Origin: Streptomyces kaniharaensis
GTDB taxonomy: Bacteria > Actinomycetota > Actinomycetes > Streptomycetales > Streptomycetaceae
Reading direction: 5' to 3'
Assembly (NCBI RefSeq): GCF_009569385.1
Contig: NZ_WBOF01000003.1
Location: 248,001 to 312,000 of the forward strand
DNA: 64,000 nt
How positions within the stretch are numbered: position 1 is the stretch's first letter; every line of letters begins with the position of its first letter. Positions 32,968 through 41,629 of this stretch are shown in pieces. Made by a program: the position numbers and the translations under genes. The notes beneath the pieces were generated by a model that saw nothing but the letters and a program-made list of their open reading frames with translations, was not told where the DNA came from and searched no databases.

Positions 32968-33963
32968 GTGGTGGTGGGGGGATCGGCGGCTCGTCGTGTG
33001 CCTGCCCTGGATCCGCAGGTGCGGGCCGCGGTGGCGGCGGCCGGTGAGCGGGCGCGGGAGGTGCTCACCCCGCAGGGCCTGGCGGCGTGGCAGGAGCGGG
33101 ACGTCGCCGCCCGGCCCCGCCCGACGCTCGACCAGTTGCGCGATGGCGGCCGGTTCGAGGTGAAGGAGGTGCGTGTGCCGCGGGCCGGCGGCGGGGGCGA
33201 GGTGACGCTCGTCAGCGCGCGGCCCGCCGGGGTTCGCGAGGCACTGCCGTTGCTGTACTACCTGCACGGCGGTGGGATGGTGACGGGCAACGCGTGGTCG
33301 GTCCTGCCCCGGCTGCTGCGCGCGTGGGCGCTGCCACTGGGGTTGGCGGTCGTGTCCGTCGAGTACCGGCTGGCGCCGCGCACCCGCTTCCCCGGGGCCG
33401 TCGAGGACTGCTACGCCGCACTGGTGTGGGCGGCCGGGCACGCGGGCGTGCTGGGTGTGGACGCGCGGCGCGTGGTCATCGGCGGCAAGAGCGCCGGTGG
33501 CGGGCTCGCCGCGGCGTTGGCCCTGCTGGCCCGTGATCGCGGCGCTGCGGCGCCGGTCGGTCAGCTGCTGCTGAGCCCGATGCTCGACGACCGCGGCGAC
33601 ACCTTCTCCAGCCACCAGATGGCCGGCCACGACACCTGGGACCGCACCTCCAACGCCACCGCCTGGCGGGCCCTGCTCGGCAGCCGGTACGGCGCCGCCG
33701 ACGTTTCGCCCTACGCCGCTGCGGCCCGCGCCACCGACCTGTCCCGGCTGCCTGCGGCGTACGTCGACGTGGGGTCCGCGGAGACGTTGCGCGACGAGGC
33801 CGTCGCCTACGCCAACGCGATCTGGCGGGCGGGCGGCGAGGCCGAACTGCACGTGTGGCCCGGCGCCTGCCACGGTTTCGACACCCTCGCCCCGCACGCG
33901 GTCATCACCCAGGACGCCCACGACGCCCGCACCCGCTGGCTGCGGCGCATCCTCCAACGTTGA
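32968..33963 (+). CDS. hormone-sensitive-lipase-family alpha/beta hydrolase
   Basis: 331 residues if translation starts at GTG 32968 (GAGGGGG just upstream); GTG 32998 is an equally reasonable start. The HSL hallmarks are intact: oxyanion motif YYLHGGGMV, strand VSVEYRLAPRTRFPGAVEDC, nucleophile GGKSAGGG, an acid in YVDVGSAETLRDEA and the catalytic His in GACHGFD. The length fits bacterial HSL esterases (about 310). It ends close to a decayed minus-strand locus. It probably hydrolyses acyl esters; the physiological substrate is unknown. Confidence 0.88.
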   Translation: MVVGGSAARRVPALDPQVRAAVAAAGERAREVLTPQGLAAWQERDVAARPRPTLDQLRDGGRFEVKEVRVPRAGGGGEVTLVSARPAGVREALPLLYYLHGGGMVTGNAWSVLPRLLRAWALPLGLAVVSVEYRLAPRTRFPGAVEDCYAALVWAAGHAGVLGVDARRVVIGGKSAGGGLAAALALLARDRGAAAPVGQLLLSPMLDDRGDTFSSHQMAGHDTWDRTSNATAWRALLGSRYGAADVSPYAAAARATDLSRLPAAYVDVGSAETLRDEAVAYANAIWRAGGEAELHVWPGACHGFDTLAPHAVITQDAHDARTRWLRRILQR

Positions 33964-33964
33964 C

Positions 33965-34456
33965 CCCGCCCCGGGCCGGCGGCCCACGGGGTGGCAGCCA
34001 CGTACAGAGGGACACATCCTCGCGCGCCAGCGCGGCGTCCGCACTGTTCGTCAGGTCGACTACCACGACGGGGTTCAGGAAGCCCGAAGCATCCCGCACC
34101 TCGTCAGGACCGAGCACCCACGGCTCCGTCCCGCCCCGTCCATCCATCCACGCTCGCTTCCCCTGGTGCGGGTTGGCGCCGGTCAGCCCTTCGTCGCGAT
34201 GAACTCGTAGGCACCGGCGGCCACCTCGTCGAGGTACGGACCGCGGTTGACCTTGTTCGCGGCACCCGGGCAGCGCCACCACCGTCCCGGAGCCCACATG
34301 TCGCCTCCCCTGGACGTCGATGAAGAAGATCTTCCCGAACACGTCCGGGTTCGCGGGATACGGGTGCGGCGCGGTCGATGTGACGGCGCGTTGGCGCGGC
34401 CCGGCGCTTCGCCGGACCGCCGCCAGGACGTGACCGGCAGGCGGAGGCTTCGCCAC
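33965..34456 (-). pseudogene. decayed coding region with shifted frames
   Basis: Three stretches with strong coding-like third-position bias occur one after another on the minus strand in different frames: NPDVFGKIFFIDVQGRRHVG (around 34300-34360), then AANKVNRGPYLDEVAAGAYE ending FIATKG (34183-34245), then PWVLGPDEVRDASGFLNPVV (33990-34130). Alternatively, the middle piece is a 38-codon gene of its own (ATG at 34299 with GGGGAGG upstream). The pattern suggests one or two genes broken by frameshifts. The first fragment is reminiscent of secreted V8-like proteases, but this is weak. Confidence 0.35.
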
Positions 34457-34574
34457 AATTCCCCTCGCGCCGCGCCGTGGACAAGCATCACGGTGGCGCC
34501 CGTCGCGGCCCTATCATCGACCGAAGATCATTTCCGGCCGGGGTTGTCAGCCACGGCCGACCGGGGGGAAACAG

Positions 34575-37442
34575 ATGCTTTTTCGCGTACTCGGCGAGCT
34601 GGAAGTCGAGGACGGCACCGGGGACCGCGCCGTCCGGGGTGTGCGGCTGCGCTCGCTCCTGGCCGTCCTGCTGCTGCACCCGAACCAGCCGCTCACCACC
34701 GACCGGCTCCAGGACGCCCTGTGGGGAGAGGAACCGCCCGAGTCCGGGGCGGCGGCGGTGCACAACCTGGTGGCGCGGCTACGCCGCACGCTGTCCGACG
34801 GCGACGGCGGCCGGCTCACGGCCACACCGCTCGGCTACCGGCTCGACGTCGCCGACGACGAACTCGACAGCCGGCTCTTCGAAGGCCACCTCGATGCGGC
34901 CCGGGACGCCGTACTCGGCGGCGACTGGGAGTCCGTCCACCGGGAGACGTCCGCCGCCCTGGCACTGTGGCGCGGCGCCCCGCTCGCCGAACTGCCCGAC
35001 CTCGCCGACGCCGGCCCGGCGCGCGAGCGGTGGCAGGAGGCGCGACTGCAGGCCCTCGAATGGCGCCTCGACGCGGATCTGCACCTGGGCCGATCCACCG
35101 GGCTCGTCCCCGAACTGACCCGGCTCGTCGACGAACACCCGCTGCGCGAGACCTTCCACCAGCAGCTGATGCTCGCCCTCCACCGCGCCGGCCGCCGCGC
35201 CCAGGCCCTGGCCGCCTACCGGCGCCTGCACCGGACCCTGCGCGACGAACTCGGCGTCGAACCGGGACGCGCCGCCCAGAAGATCCACCAGGACATCCTC
35301 TCCGCCGGCGAGCCCGAACCGGCACCCACACCGACGCCCGAACCTGCGCCCGAACCGGCGCCGCAGACCCCGTCCGCACCAGAACCCGCGCGCCTTGGAC
35401 AACTCCCCTCCGACACAACCGACTTCACCGGACGCGAGGCAGAACTGGGACAACTCCGCGACCACCTCGCGGCAGCCGCCACAGGCAGCGGCCCGTCCGT
35501 GCTGGCCGTCTGCGGCATGGGCGGCGTCGGCAAGACCGCACTCGCCGTCCGGGCCGCGCACCAGGCCAAGGACCTGTTCCCGGACGGGCAGCTCTACGTC
35601 GACCTGCGCGGCTTCGGCAACGGCGAGCCGCGCCAGGCCCACGAGGTCCTGGCCCGCTTCCTGTCCGACCTCGGCGCCGAACAGCACGGCCAACTGCCGG
35701 CCGCACACACCGACGACCGGGCCGCCCAGCTGCGCGCCGCCCTCGCCGACCAGCGGGTCCTGCTGCTGCTCGACAACGCCCGTGACGCGCAGCACCTGCT
35801 GCCGCTGCTGCCCGGCGACGGGCGCAGTGCCGTGCTGGCGACCAGCCGCAACACGCTCGGTGACCTGCCGGGCGCGGTTCAGATCCGGCTGGAGCCGCTG
35901 GATGTGGAGGACCAGCGGCGTCTGCTGTCGGCGGTGTGCGGCGCCGAGCGGGTGTGTGCCGACCCGGACAGCGCCCTGCGGTTGCTGGCGGCCTGTGGCG
36001 GGCTGCCGCTGGCGTTGCGGATCGTCGCGGCCCGGCTGGCCGCCCGTCCGGTGTGGTCCCTGGACACGTTGGCGCAGTGCGTGAGCGATGACGGCCGGCG
36101 GCTGCGGTCGCTGGCGGCGGGGCGTCTGAGTGTGCGGGACACCTTCGCGTCCAGCTATGTGGCGTTGCGCGACGGCGGCGATGTGGTGGAGCGTGAGGCG
36201 GCCCGGTTGTTCCGGTTGCTGGGTCTGTGGCCGGGTCTGGTGTTCGGCGTGGAGCAGGCCGCCGCGCTGGTGCAGCGTTCCACTGCGGACGCGGCCGATC
36301 TGCTGGAGCTGCTGGTGGACTACCACCTGCTTCAGAGCCCGCAGCCGTGGCGCTACCGCTTCCACGACCTGCTGAGCGAGTACGCGGCCGAACGCGCCGG
36401 TGAGGAGGAGAGGCCCGAGGACCGTGATGCGGCACGGGTCAGGCTCATGGTCTGGTACCTCGGGGCGCTGGAGCGGAGCAGGGCGGCGATCCTCTCCGGC
36501 CACACGCTCAGCGCCGTCCTGGAGGACACCCCGGCCGCGCCGCTGCCCGTCTTCGCGGGCGCGCAGGAGGCCACGTGGTGGTGCACCCGGGAGCTGGCCA
36601 ACATCAAGGAGGTGGTGCGCCAGGCGGCCACATCGTCGCGGCCCGATCTCGCCTGGCGGATCACCTTCGGCCTTTCCGGATACGACACCCTGTGTTTTTG
36701 GACCGGTGAGACCGACGACCTCAAGGCCATGGCGCTGAGAGCGGCCCGCGAGCACGGCGACCTGGTCGGCCAGACCCGGATGCTCGCCCGGATCGGCGTC
36801 GTCCACGGCATGGCCTACCGCAACCGGGAGGCCATCGAGGCACTGGAAGCCGCCCTCGAAGCGGCCGAGAGGACCCACCGCACGGACCTCGTCACCGACA
36901 TCCTGAGAAACCTCGCCGTCGCCCACAACCACGCGCTGGACGGCGCGGCAGGCCTCGCCTACGCGCAGAGAGCCATCGAATACGACCCCGCGATCGCGCA
37001 GGAGGGCTTCACGGTGGCCACCATGGCCTTCTCCCACCTGCACATGCAGGACTACGCCGCGGCCGAGCCCGGGTTCCGGCGCGCACTGCAGATCTGGCGC
37101 GACCACGGCAACCTTCACAACACCGCGGTCACCCTGGCCAACCTCGGCGACACCCTGCGGGGCCTGGACCGACGCGAGGAAGCCCTCGCCGCGCTGGAGG
37201 AGGCCCGCCAGATCCACGAGCGGACGAGGAACCACGAAGCCCTCGCGGACTGCCTGGTCGTCACCGGCCGCACCCACCGCCACTTCGGCGAGTGGGACGA
37301 CGCGGCGGTCTGCTTCCAGCGGGCCGCCGACCTCGCCCGCGAACACGACCTGCGCGCGCTGAGCGCGCAGGCCCGCGAAGGCCTCGCCGAAATCGACCGG
37401 CTGCGCGGGCGCCGCCCTGAGGACACGAGCCGCCACAGGTAG
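34575..37442 (+). CDS. AfsR/SARP-family transcriptional activator with NB-ARC and TPR domains
   Basis: 955 residues from the ATG reading MLFRVLGELEVEDG, with a GGGGGGAAACAG ribosome-binding region. Domains: OmpR-type winged helix (about 1-92), bacterial transcriptional activation domain BTAD (about 97-242), a Pro-Glu linker (EPAPTPTPEPAPEPAP), an NB-ARC ATPase with Walker A CGMGGVGKTAL (313-323) and Walker B-like VLLLLDNAR, and C-terminal TPR helices. This is the architecture of AfsR, a pleiotropic activator of secondary metabolism. It has no biosynthetic cluster immediately adjacent; the Pls-type synthetase is 11 kb away. Targets are unknown. Confidence 0.93.
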   Translation: MLFRVLGELEVEDGTGDRAVRGVRLRSLLAVLLLHPNQPLTTDRLQDALWGEEPPESGAAAVHNLVARLRRTLSDGDGGRLTATPLGYRLDVADDELDSRLFEGHLDAARDAVLGGDWESVHRETSAALALWRGAPLAELPDLADAGPARERWQEARLQALEWRLDADLHLGRSTGLVPELTRLVDEHPLRETFHQQLMLALHRAGRRAQALAAYRRLHRTLRDELGVEPGRAAQKIHQDILSAGEPEPAPTPTPEPAPEPAPQTPSAPEPARLGQLPSDTTDFTGREAELGQLRDHLAAAATGSGPSVLAVCGMGGVGKTALAVRAAHQAKDLFPDGQLYVDLRGFGNGEPRQAHEVLARFLSDLGAEQHGQLPAAHTDDRAAQLRAALADQRVLLLLDNARDAQHLLPLLPGDGRSAVLATSRNTLGDLPGAVQIRLEPLDVEDQRRLLSAVCGAERVCADPDSALRLLAACGGLPLALRIVAARLAARPVWSLDTLAQCVSDDGRRLRSLAAGRLSVRDTFASSYVALRDGGDVVEREAARLFRLLGLWPGLVFGVEQAAALVQRSTADAADLLELLVDYHLLQSPQPWRYRFHDLLSEYAAERAGEEERPEDRDAARVRLMVWYLGALERSRAAILSGHTLSAVLEDTPAAPLPVFAGAQEATWWCTRELANIKEVVRQAATSSRPDLAWRITFGLSGYDTLCFWTGETDDLKAMALRAAREHGDLVGQTRMLARIGVVHGMAYRNREAIEALEAALEAAERTHRTDLVTDILRNLAVAHNHALDGAAGLAYAQRAIEYDPAIAQEGFTVATMAFSHLHMQDYAAAEPGFRRALQIWRDHGNLHNTAVTLANLGDTLRGLDRREEALAALEEARQIHERTRNHEALADCLVVTGRTHRHFGEWDDAAVCFQRAADLAREHDLRALSAQAREGLAEIDRLRGRRPEDTSRHR

Positions 37443-37522
37443 CCCGACAGGGGCCGCAATGTGACGAACAGTCAGATCTGTGAAGAGTCGCTTATGCAGC
37501 CGCCCCCCGGCCTGGTCCCGCG

Positions 37523-37780
37523 CTGACCCTCGCCCGCGTCGTCCCGGCGGGCGCCGCCTTCACCCATGACCTCCACAAGCCCGGCGTCCCGCCCACCCAG
37601 CGCCTCGCCCGCTGCGCCGGGATCCGCGTGACCGAGGCCCGTCACGCGGCCACGGCAAGCCGCGCTTTCGCCCCAAGGGGGCAGCTGGGTGCCCAGCGGC
37701 GCCGGCGGGCCGGCGAGCAACTGCTCGACGACGCCGGCGCGGTGCAGTGGCGCGAGCGCAACAACCGGGTGACCGGGTAG
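37523..37780 (+). pseudogene. gene remnant of unknown origin
   Basis: An 86-codon frame with very high GC third-position content reads ALTLARVVPAGAAFTHDLHK, then PTQRLARCAGIRVTEARHA and a tail DDAGAVQWRERNNRVTG before TAG. It has no plausible start codon or ribosome-binding site and stops upstream in the same frame. The product looks protein-like but matches no family I know, so it is listed as a remnant. Confidence 0.3.
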
Positions 37781-37810
37781 GACATCGACGGCGAGCATGC
37801 CCGGCCGGAC

Positions 37811-37856
37811 CGGGCCGGGCTGGGCGGGGCCGGGCCGGGCGGGGCCGGGCGGGGCC
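37811..37856 (+). repeat. G-tract array (potential G-quadruplex)
   Basis: Nine runs of three or four G separated by one to three bases occur within 46 nt on the + strand (GGGCC/GGGC units). This density easily satisfies the four-tract requirement for an intramolecular G-quadruplex. It lies in the gene-poor gap after the SARP gene. Confidence 0.7.
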
Positions 37857-38248
37857 ACCGGATCGGCCCTTGGATCAAGGCGTTCATTTTTCCGAACGTG
37901 GCCTGTGGACGCCTACCCCCTGCTGTCCTGGGCGGCGCGCGGTCGACGGTGGATGATCGCCCGCGCCCGCAGGCCGGACGGGCGGGTCGGCGAAGCGGCC
38001 ACCGTCATGGCCGCGATCACGGTCGTCATGGGGCCATCGGGGCCGGCTCGCGGCCCGGGGGCGGCTGCCTTGGGTGCCGGCATCAGCGAGGCGCTCGCCC
38101 CGAGGGGGAAGGAGCGCAGGGCCACCGGGGTGTGGGGCGGCTCGGTGCGTGCACAGGGCGGTCGTGACGACCCGGGTCATGGCGTCGCCCGCACCCGGGG
38201 GGGATGGCGGGGCCGGGCCTGTCGTAGGGGGGTGGCACACTCGCCGGC

Positions 38249-38863
38249 ATGACGATGATCGAAGCGATCGAAGCGGTCCTGAAGGCGAACGATCCGGACG
38301 GCGAGCCCGGGTACCTCGGCGAGTTCACGCTCGCAGGGCGGCTGTTGAGCCGCGGGCAGATCGCGGTGTGCGGACTCGACGGCGGGGACCACTACACCTT
38401 CGACGACGTCGCCGACGGACTGCACGAGGTGTATCTGGCGTACGACTGGGACGACGAGCGGGGCGCCACCGTCTGCGCGGTCGCGCTGGTCGCGGGCGCC
38501 ACCACCGCGCAGGCGCTGGTGGAGGCGAGCTGGGAGGAGGCGTCGGACGACGTCAACCAGCTGAGCGAGGACGCCTCGGCGATCTACTCCAGCACCCCCG
38601 ACAACCTGGCCATCGGCGCAGCCCTCCACCGCAGCGCCGGGTTCACGCAGGCCGAAGACCCCGTGGCCCATGCCGTCGCCGAGTTCGAGGCGCAGCAGGA
38701 GGCCGGCTCCCGCACCCCGCTGCTCGATGTCGTCGTCGACCCGGCCAGCGGCGCGAACGCCCTGGTCTTCCCGACCTGCGACTTCACGGCGAGCAGCATC
38801 CTGGTCGGCCGGGACGACAACGGCACGGGCGTGGGGATCTTCTGGTCCAACTTCGACGGGTGA
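38249..38863 (+). CDS. hypothetical cytoplasmic protein
   Basis: 204 residues from the ATG reading MTMIEAIEAVLKAND; no signal peptide or membrane segment. Mixed alpha/beta sequence, with acidic motifs (HYTFDDVADGLHEVYLAYDW) and a conserved-looking C-terminal block DVVVDPASGANALVFPTCDF followed by LVGRDDNGTGVGIFWSNFDG. The coding bias is strong and uniform, so the gene is real. The family is not recognised. Two direct 14-bp copies TGACATCCGACGCG begin at the stop codon (38861-38888). Confidence 0.7.
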   Translation: MTMIEAIEAVLKANDPDGEPGYLGEFTLAGRLLSRGQIAVCGLDGGDHYTFDDVADGLHEVYLAYDWDDERGATVCAVALVAGATTAQALVEASWEEASDDVNQLSEDASAIYSSTPDNLAIGAALHRSAGFTQAEDPVAHAVAEFEAQQEAGSRTPLLDVVVDPASGANALVFPTCDFTASSILVGRDDNGTGVGIFWSNFDG

Positions 38864-39122
38864 CATCCGACGCGTGACATCCGACGCGTAACGAATGAGG
38901 GGTGGGGTGAGGGTGAGGGGGCGGCTTGTGCTGAGCCGGGAACCCGAACCCTCGGCGCAGCCCCGGGCAGGCCCTCGACACCGTGCCGGACCGGCCGCAC
39001 GGCAATCGACCGCAAGGGGGCCCGGCGGCGCCGGCGGCAAGTCCGGTCGAGGGTCCGGCCCGGTCGAGGGTCCGCTTGTCGGCTGAGCGCGCTCGTGCCG
39101 ACTCCGCCTCTGGGTCGGGCCG

Positions 39123-39542
39123 TTAGTCATCGTCCGGCTCGAACCGGGCGAGGGCAGTCCAGTCCAGCGGTCTAACGATCTCGGCCAGCCGGCCGAAGGG
39201 GTCCTCACTCGGCTGTTGGAACCACACCACGGACAGCTCGCTGTGGCCGGGATCGGTCACTCCCGCGGGGCGCCAGGACGCGCTCAGCCGGGCATGCACC
39301 CTGGCCCGAGGCAGCCAGGTGTCCACCCGCGCGGCCGCATCGGCCCGGATGCCGTCCAGGTCATGGATGTACAGACCGGACCTGGTGGCGAGCTGCTTGT
39401 CCAACTGCATGATCCTGAACCGGCGATGCAGGTGGGGCGTCCCCTCGATCATCCCTTCGAGGTCGTCCGACATGCACAGTTCGCGCAGTTCCACGCACAT
39501 GTCCCGCACCTGAAACGTCCGCAGCTCATGTTCCCCCGTCAC
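39123..39542 (-). CDS. hypothetical protein
   Basis: 139 residues from GTG at 39542 (VTGEHELRTFQVRDMC). The sequence has no signal peptide and is mainly helical at the start (CVELRELCMSDDLEGMIEG), with a strand-rich C-terminal half (SELSVVWFQQPSEDPFGRL) and an acidic end. A TAGGCT hexamer 7 nt before the GTG would place the transcription start at the start codon, so the mRNA may be leaderless. The family is unknown. Uniform codon bias supports it as a gene. Confidence 0.6.
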   Translation of the reverse strand: MTGEHELRTFQVRDMCVELRELCMSDDLEGMIEGTPHLHRRFRIMQLDKQLATRSGLYIHDLDGIRADAAARVDTWLPRARVHARLSASWRPAGVTDPGHSELSVVWFQQPSEDPFGRLAEIVRPLDWTALARFEPDDD

Positions 39543-39625
39543 AGCGCGCAGCCTAACGGCGGCCGCCGCCGCCGGCGAACGCAATTTTCCGCCTGCCCTT
39601 GAACCGGGTCAGGCGGGACGGTGCG

Positions 39626-39840
39626 TCAGCCGGCGCACACCCGGCGGGCATGCCCGTTCACCACGAAGATCGGATAGTAGACGCGTGCTTGATCACGCCG
39701 TCGATGATCAGGGTGACGCTCAATGCAGAGCGTCGATCCGCCCGCTTCAAGGGTGGACAAGCCGAACAACGCGGCGAGCCGGACAGCGGTGTCGGAGAGC
39801 GGAACGAAGGGAGGGCCCCGCCCCTGCCGCCACCTGGCTG
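39626..39840 (-). pseudogene. decayed gene fragment with frameshifts
   Basis: Coding-like pieces alternate between two minus-strand frames: PLSDTAVRLAALFGLSTLEA, then SVTLIIDGVIKHA in a second frame, then ARVYYPIFVVNGHARRVCAG back in the first frame, followed by a stop at 39626. Read together they form a plausible continuous protein end, so two compensating indels are inferred. The family is unknown. Confidence 0.3.
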
Positions 39841-39942
39841 AGGGACGCATGGACCAGGCCCCCCGGTGAGCACCTCCGCGATGAACTTCCCTCCACCACA
39901 CGACGGTTCGCACACGGCCACGACACCGCATCACGGGACAAG

Positions 39943-39980
39943 GCCGTCCACGGCATCTCGGCCGAGATGCCGTGGACGGC
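39943..39980. repeat. perfect 38-bp palindrome
   Basis: Positions 39943-39961 are exactly followed by their reverse complement at 39962-39980 with no spacer. The sequence would form a 19-bp hairpin or cruciform (minus the loop nucleotides). It is not in a recognised gene, and lies 80 bp upstream of a TAATAT -10-like element and a group of small hairpins. Confidence 0.9.
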
Positions 39981-40057
39981 TCTCGAGGGCAAGACGCCCG
40001 GCCGCCGGGCGCGGGACTTGCGGGACTTGCGGGCCGGCGTCGAGGGCGGTCCGCTGA

Positions 40058-40250
40058 CCTGCTAATATTCTTCTCGTCGCGAGGGAGATGATTCCTCGCC
40101 AGGCGTCAGCGGTGCTACCAGAGCACGTCCTACTTTCAGTAGGGAGAGTCCGTGCAACCCGGGCCTGGCGCTCCACCGTCGGGCGAGGTCCGGCACCCAC
40201 CAGGGGTGCCGGGCCTCGCCCGCGTTTGCGGGCCGTTTCGCGGGTCAGAA
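40058..40250 (+). ncRNA. candidate structured small RNA with terminator
   Basis: A -10-like TAATAT (40063-40068), unusual in this GC-rich DNA, is followed by three compact hairpins: GCGAGG/CCTCGC (40079-40099), GTGCT/AGCAC with loop ACCAG (40112-40126) and CCTACT/AGTAGG (40129-40143). A very stable 41-nt hairpin (40181-40221, 8 + 9 bp with one mismatch), also with an ACCAG loop, could terminate it. The recurrence of hairpins and of the same loop sequence suggests a small RNA or structured leader. No known RNA family is recognised, and a short ORF (40152-40382) overlaps it. Confidence 0.4.
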
Positions 40251-40382
40251 CGGCGGCAGCCCCCGGCGAGCGGCTTCTGGTGCGAGAACGCCCGCGCCTG
40301 GACCTGCGTCACGTACGACCGTCTCAGCACCATCCCCACCGAGAAGACCCGCACTGGGCGAGATGTTCGCCTCTGCGCGTAG
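40152..40382 (+). CDS. possible small protein downstream of hairpins
   Basis: 76 codons from GTG at 40152, preceded by AGTAGGGAGAGTCC. The first half overlaps the strong hairpin at 40181-40221 and is Pro/Gly/Arg-rich. The second half (FWCENARAWTCVTYDRLSTI) has almost exclusively G/C third positions and looks protein-like, with cysteines that could pair. It may be a short real gene or the end of a broken one. No family is recognised. Confidence 0.3.
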   Translation: MQPGPGAPPSGEVRHPPGVPGLARVCGPFRGSERRQPPASGFWCENARAWTCVTYDRLSTIPTEKTRTGRDVRLCA

Positions 40383-40475
40383 CCCTACGACCGGCTCGCC
40401 TCAGCCGGCCCGCCCGACCGACCGCCCGCCCGCCCGGCCGCCCAGGGACAGGACGTCGGCCCCAAGGGGTGCAGG

Positions 40476-40859
40476 TCAGCAGGAGGAGTCAGGGGAAAGC
40501 GACTCGAGCCAGGACGCGAAGTGCGCGGACACGAACTCGAAGTCCGCGGGATCCAGATCACCCAGATCGGAGGAGAACACGGCGCCGTCCGGATCACCGG
40601 CACGCACGAGAAATCCACGGCCACCACTGTCATCGCCGACGAGGACGAAACCCGGCGCACACTGCGCGACCTCATAGGTGGCGTTGCGTTCGCCGATACA
40701 CCCCGTGGAGTACACCGCGACACCGGACTCGGTGAGCAGGCCGCCCTGCACACCCCACAAGGCCACCAGCGGAGCCGGAAAACCCATCCCGGTCTCGGCC
40801 CGCGCCCGCACCACATCAGCCGGCGTCGCCGCCTCCGGTCCCGAAATCGCCCCTGCCAC
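40476..40859 (-). CDS. SMI1/KNR4 (SUKH)-family protein, probable orphan immunity protein
   Basis: 127 residues from GTG at 40859 (VAGAISGPEAATPADVV), with GAAGGGG upstream. The pattern GFPAPLVALWGVQGGL, GVAVYSTG, GFVLVGDDSGGRGFLV and the C-terminal FEFVSAHFASWLES matches the SUKH superfamily, many members of which neutralise toxins of contact-dependent or polymorphic toxin systems. No toxin gene is adjacent, so it is an orphan; the DNA around it is full of remnants. Confidence 0.7.
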   Translation of the reverse strand: MAGAISGPEAATPADVVRARAETGMGFPAPLVALWGVQGGLLTESGVAVYSTGCIGERNATYEVAQCAPGFVLVGDDSGGRGFLVRAGDPDGAVFSSDLGDLDPADFEFVSAHFASWLESLSPDSSC

Positions 40860-41065
40860 GTCACACCCCTTCCGAACACGCCACGGCCGACCCAACAGGC
40901 ATCGGAACAGACACTGCTACCGAGGCACGCCCCCAGCAAGCCGCCACCACCGGCGGCGGGTGGCTCCGGCAGGAGCCGGATCCACGGCCGAAACCCCCGG
41001 GAACCGTGGCGAATCCGGGGGCGGACCTGACCGGCGACAAGCAAACCCCGCCAGCGACACGGCGC

Positions 41066-41249
41066 GGTGAACCTCCACCTCCGGCACCGGGCCGTATGTC
41101 GAGCCGTATGTCGACGAGCCGTACCACGCCGGATTTTGACGCCGGGCGGACGACGGGCCGAGCCCGACCCGCACACCGCCCCCACCGGCGGCCCCCGGTG
41201 ACCAAGCGGGCGTCCCGAACGCCGACACGGCTCTGCAACGGGCGTCAAC
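41066..41249. repeat. diverged duplicated segment, copy 1
   Basis: This segment and the one at 42192-42372 share blocks in the same order: GGTGAACCTCCAC, GACGAGCCGTACCACGCCGG, CCCGACCCGCACACCGCC and GCGGGCGTCAAC. The copies are about 1.1 kb apart in direct orientation. Neither encodes a convincing protein, although both give similar Arg-rich translations. They may be remnants of a mobile element or duplicated gene flanks. Confidence 0.7.
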
Positions 41250-41621
41250 GCCCCGGCATGTCATCCCGGCCTCGTTCGACGGTCAGTCGCCACCACGCCG
41301 CGAGCGCCTCCAGCAACGGCTGCAACCCGCCACCACATGAAACGAGCCGGCCGCGAACTCCCCCATGCCGTGCTGGAACACAAGGTCGCGCTTCCCGCCC
41401 TGGTACGACGGAGCTGTCTCCCCGTCCGGCTCAGGTCCCAAAACGGTGACGGCCGCCATGCCGGCCTCCCGTCCGAATACCACTACCACCGCCCGGCGTT
41501 CACCGTAGCTCAGGTCCCAGCGCGGCTCGCACGCCGGTGAACGTCGCCGGTCGGAGCATCCGCAGCGGGGACCCAATCCGCCTCCCCACGCCGCGCCTGT
41601 CAACTCACCCCGACCAGTCAC
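41245..41621 (-). pseudogene. frameshifted hypothetical gene
   Basis: Starting at GTG 41621, 8 nt after the stop of the upstream gene, the frame becomes protein-like (EPRWDLSYGERRAVVVVFGR, then GGKRDLVFQHGMGEFAAGSF). Near 41325-41335 the coding signal moves to another frame (LQPLLEALAAWWRLTVERGR, DDMPGR, TGA at 41245). The switch falls in a G-rich run, as expected for a single-base slip. The family is unknown. Confidence 0.45.
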
Positions 41622-41629
41622 ACGATCGA

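Larger units (their letters stand above)
37443..38248. other. 806-nt gene-poor region after the SARP regulator
   Basis: No intact gene. It holds a coding-like remnant (37523-37780), an array of G-tracts (37811-37856) and unstructured GC-rich sequence up to the next gene. The + strand before 38249 carries only a weak ribosome-binding site. Confidence 0.5.
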
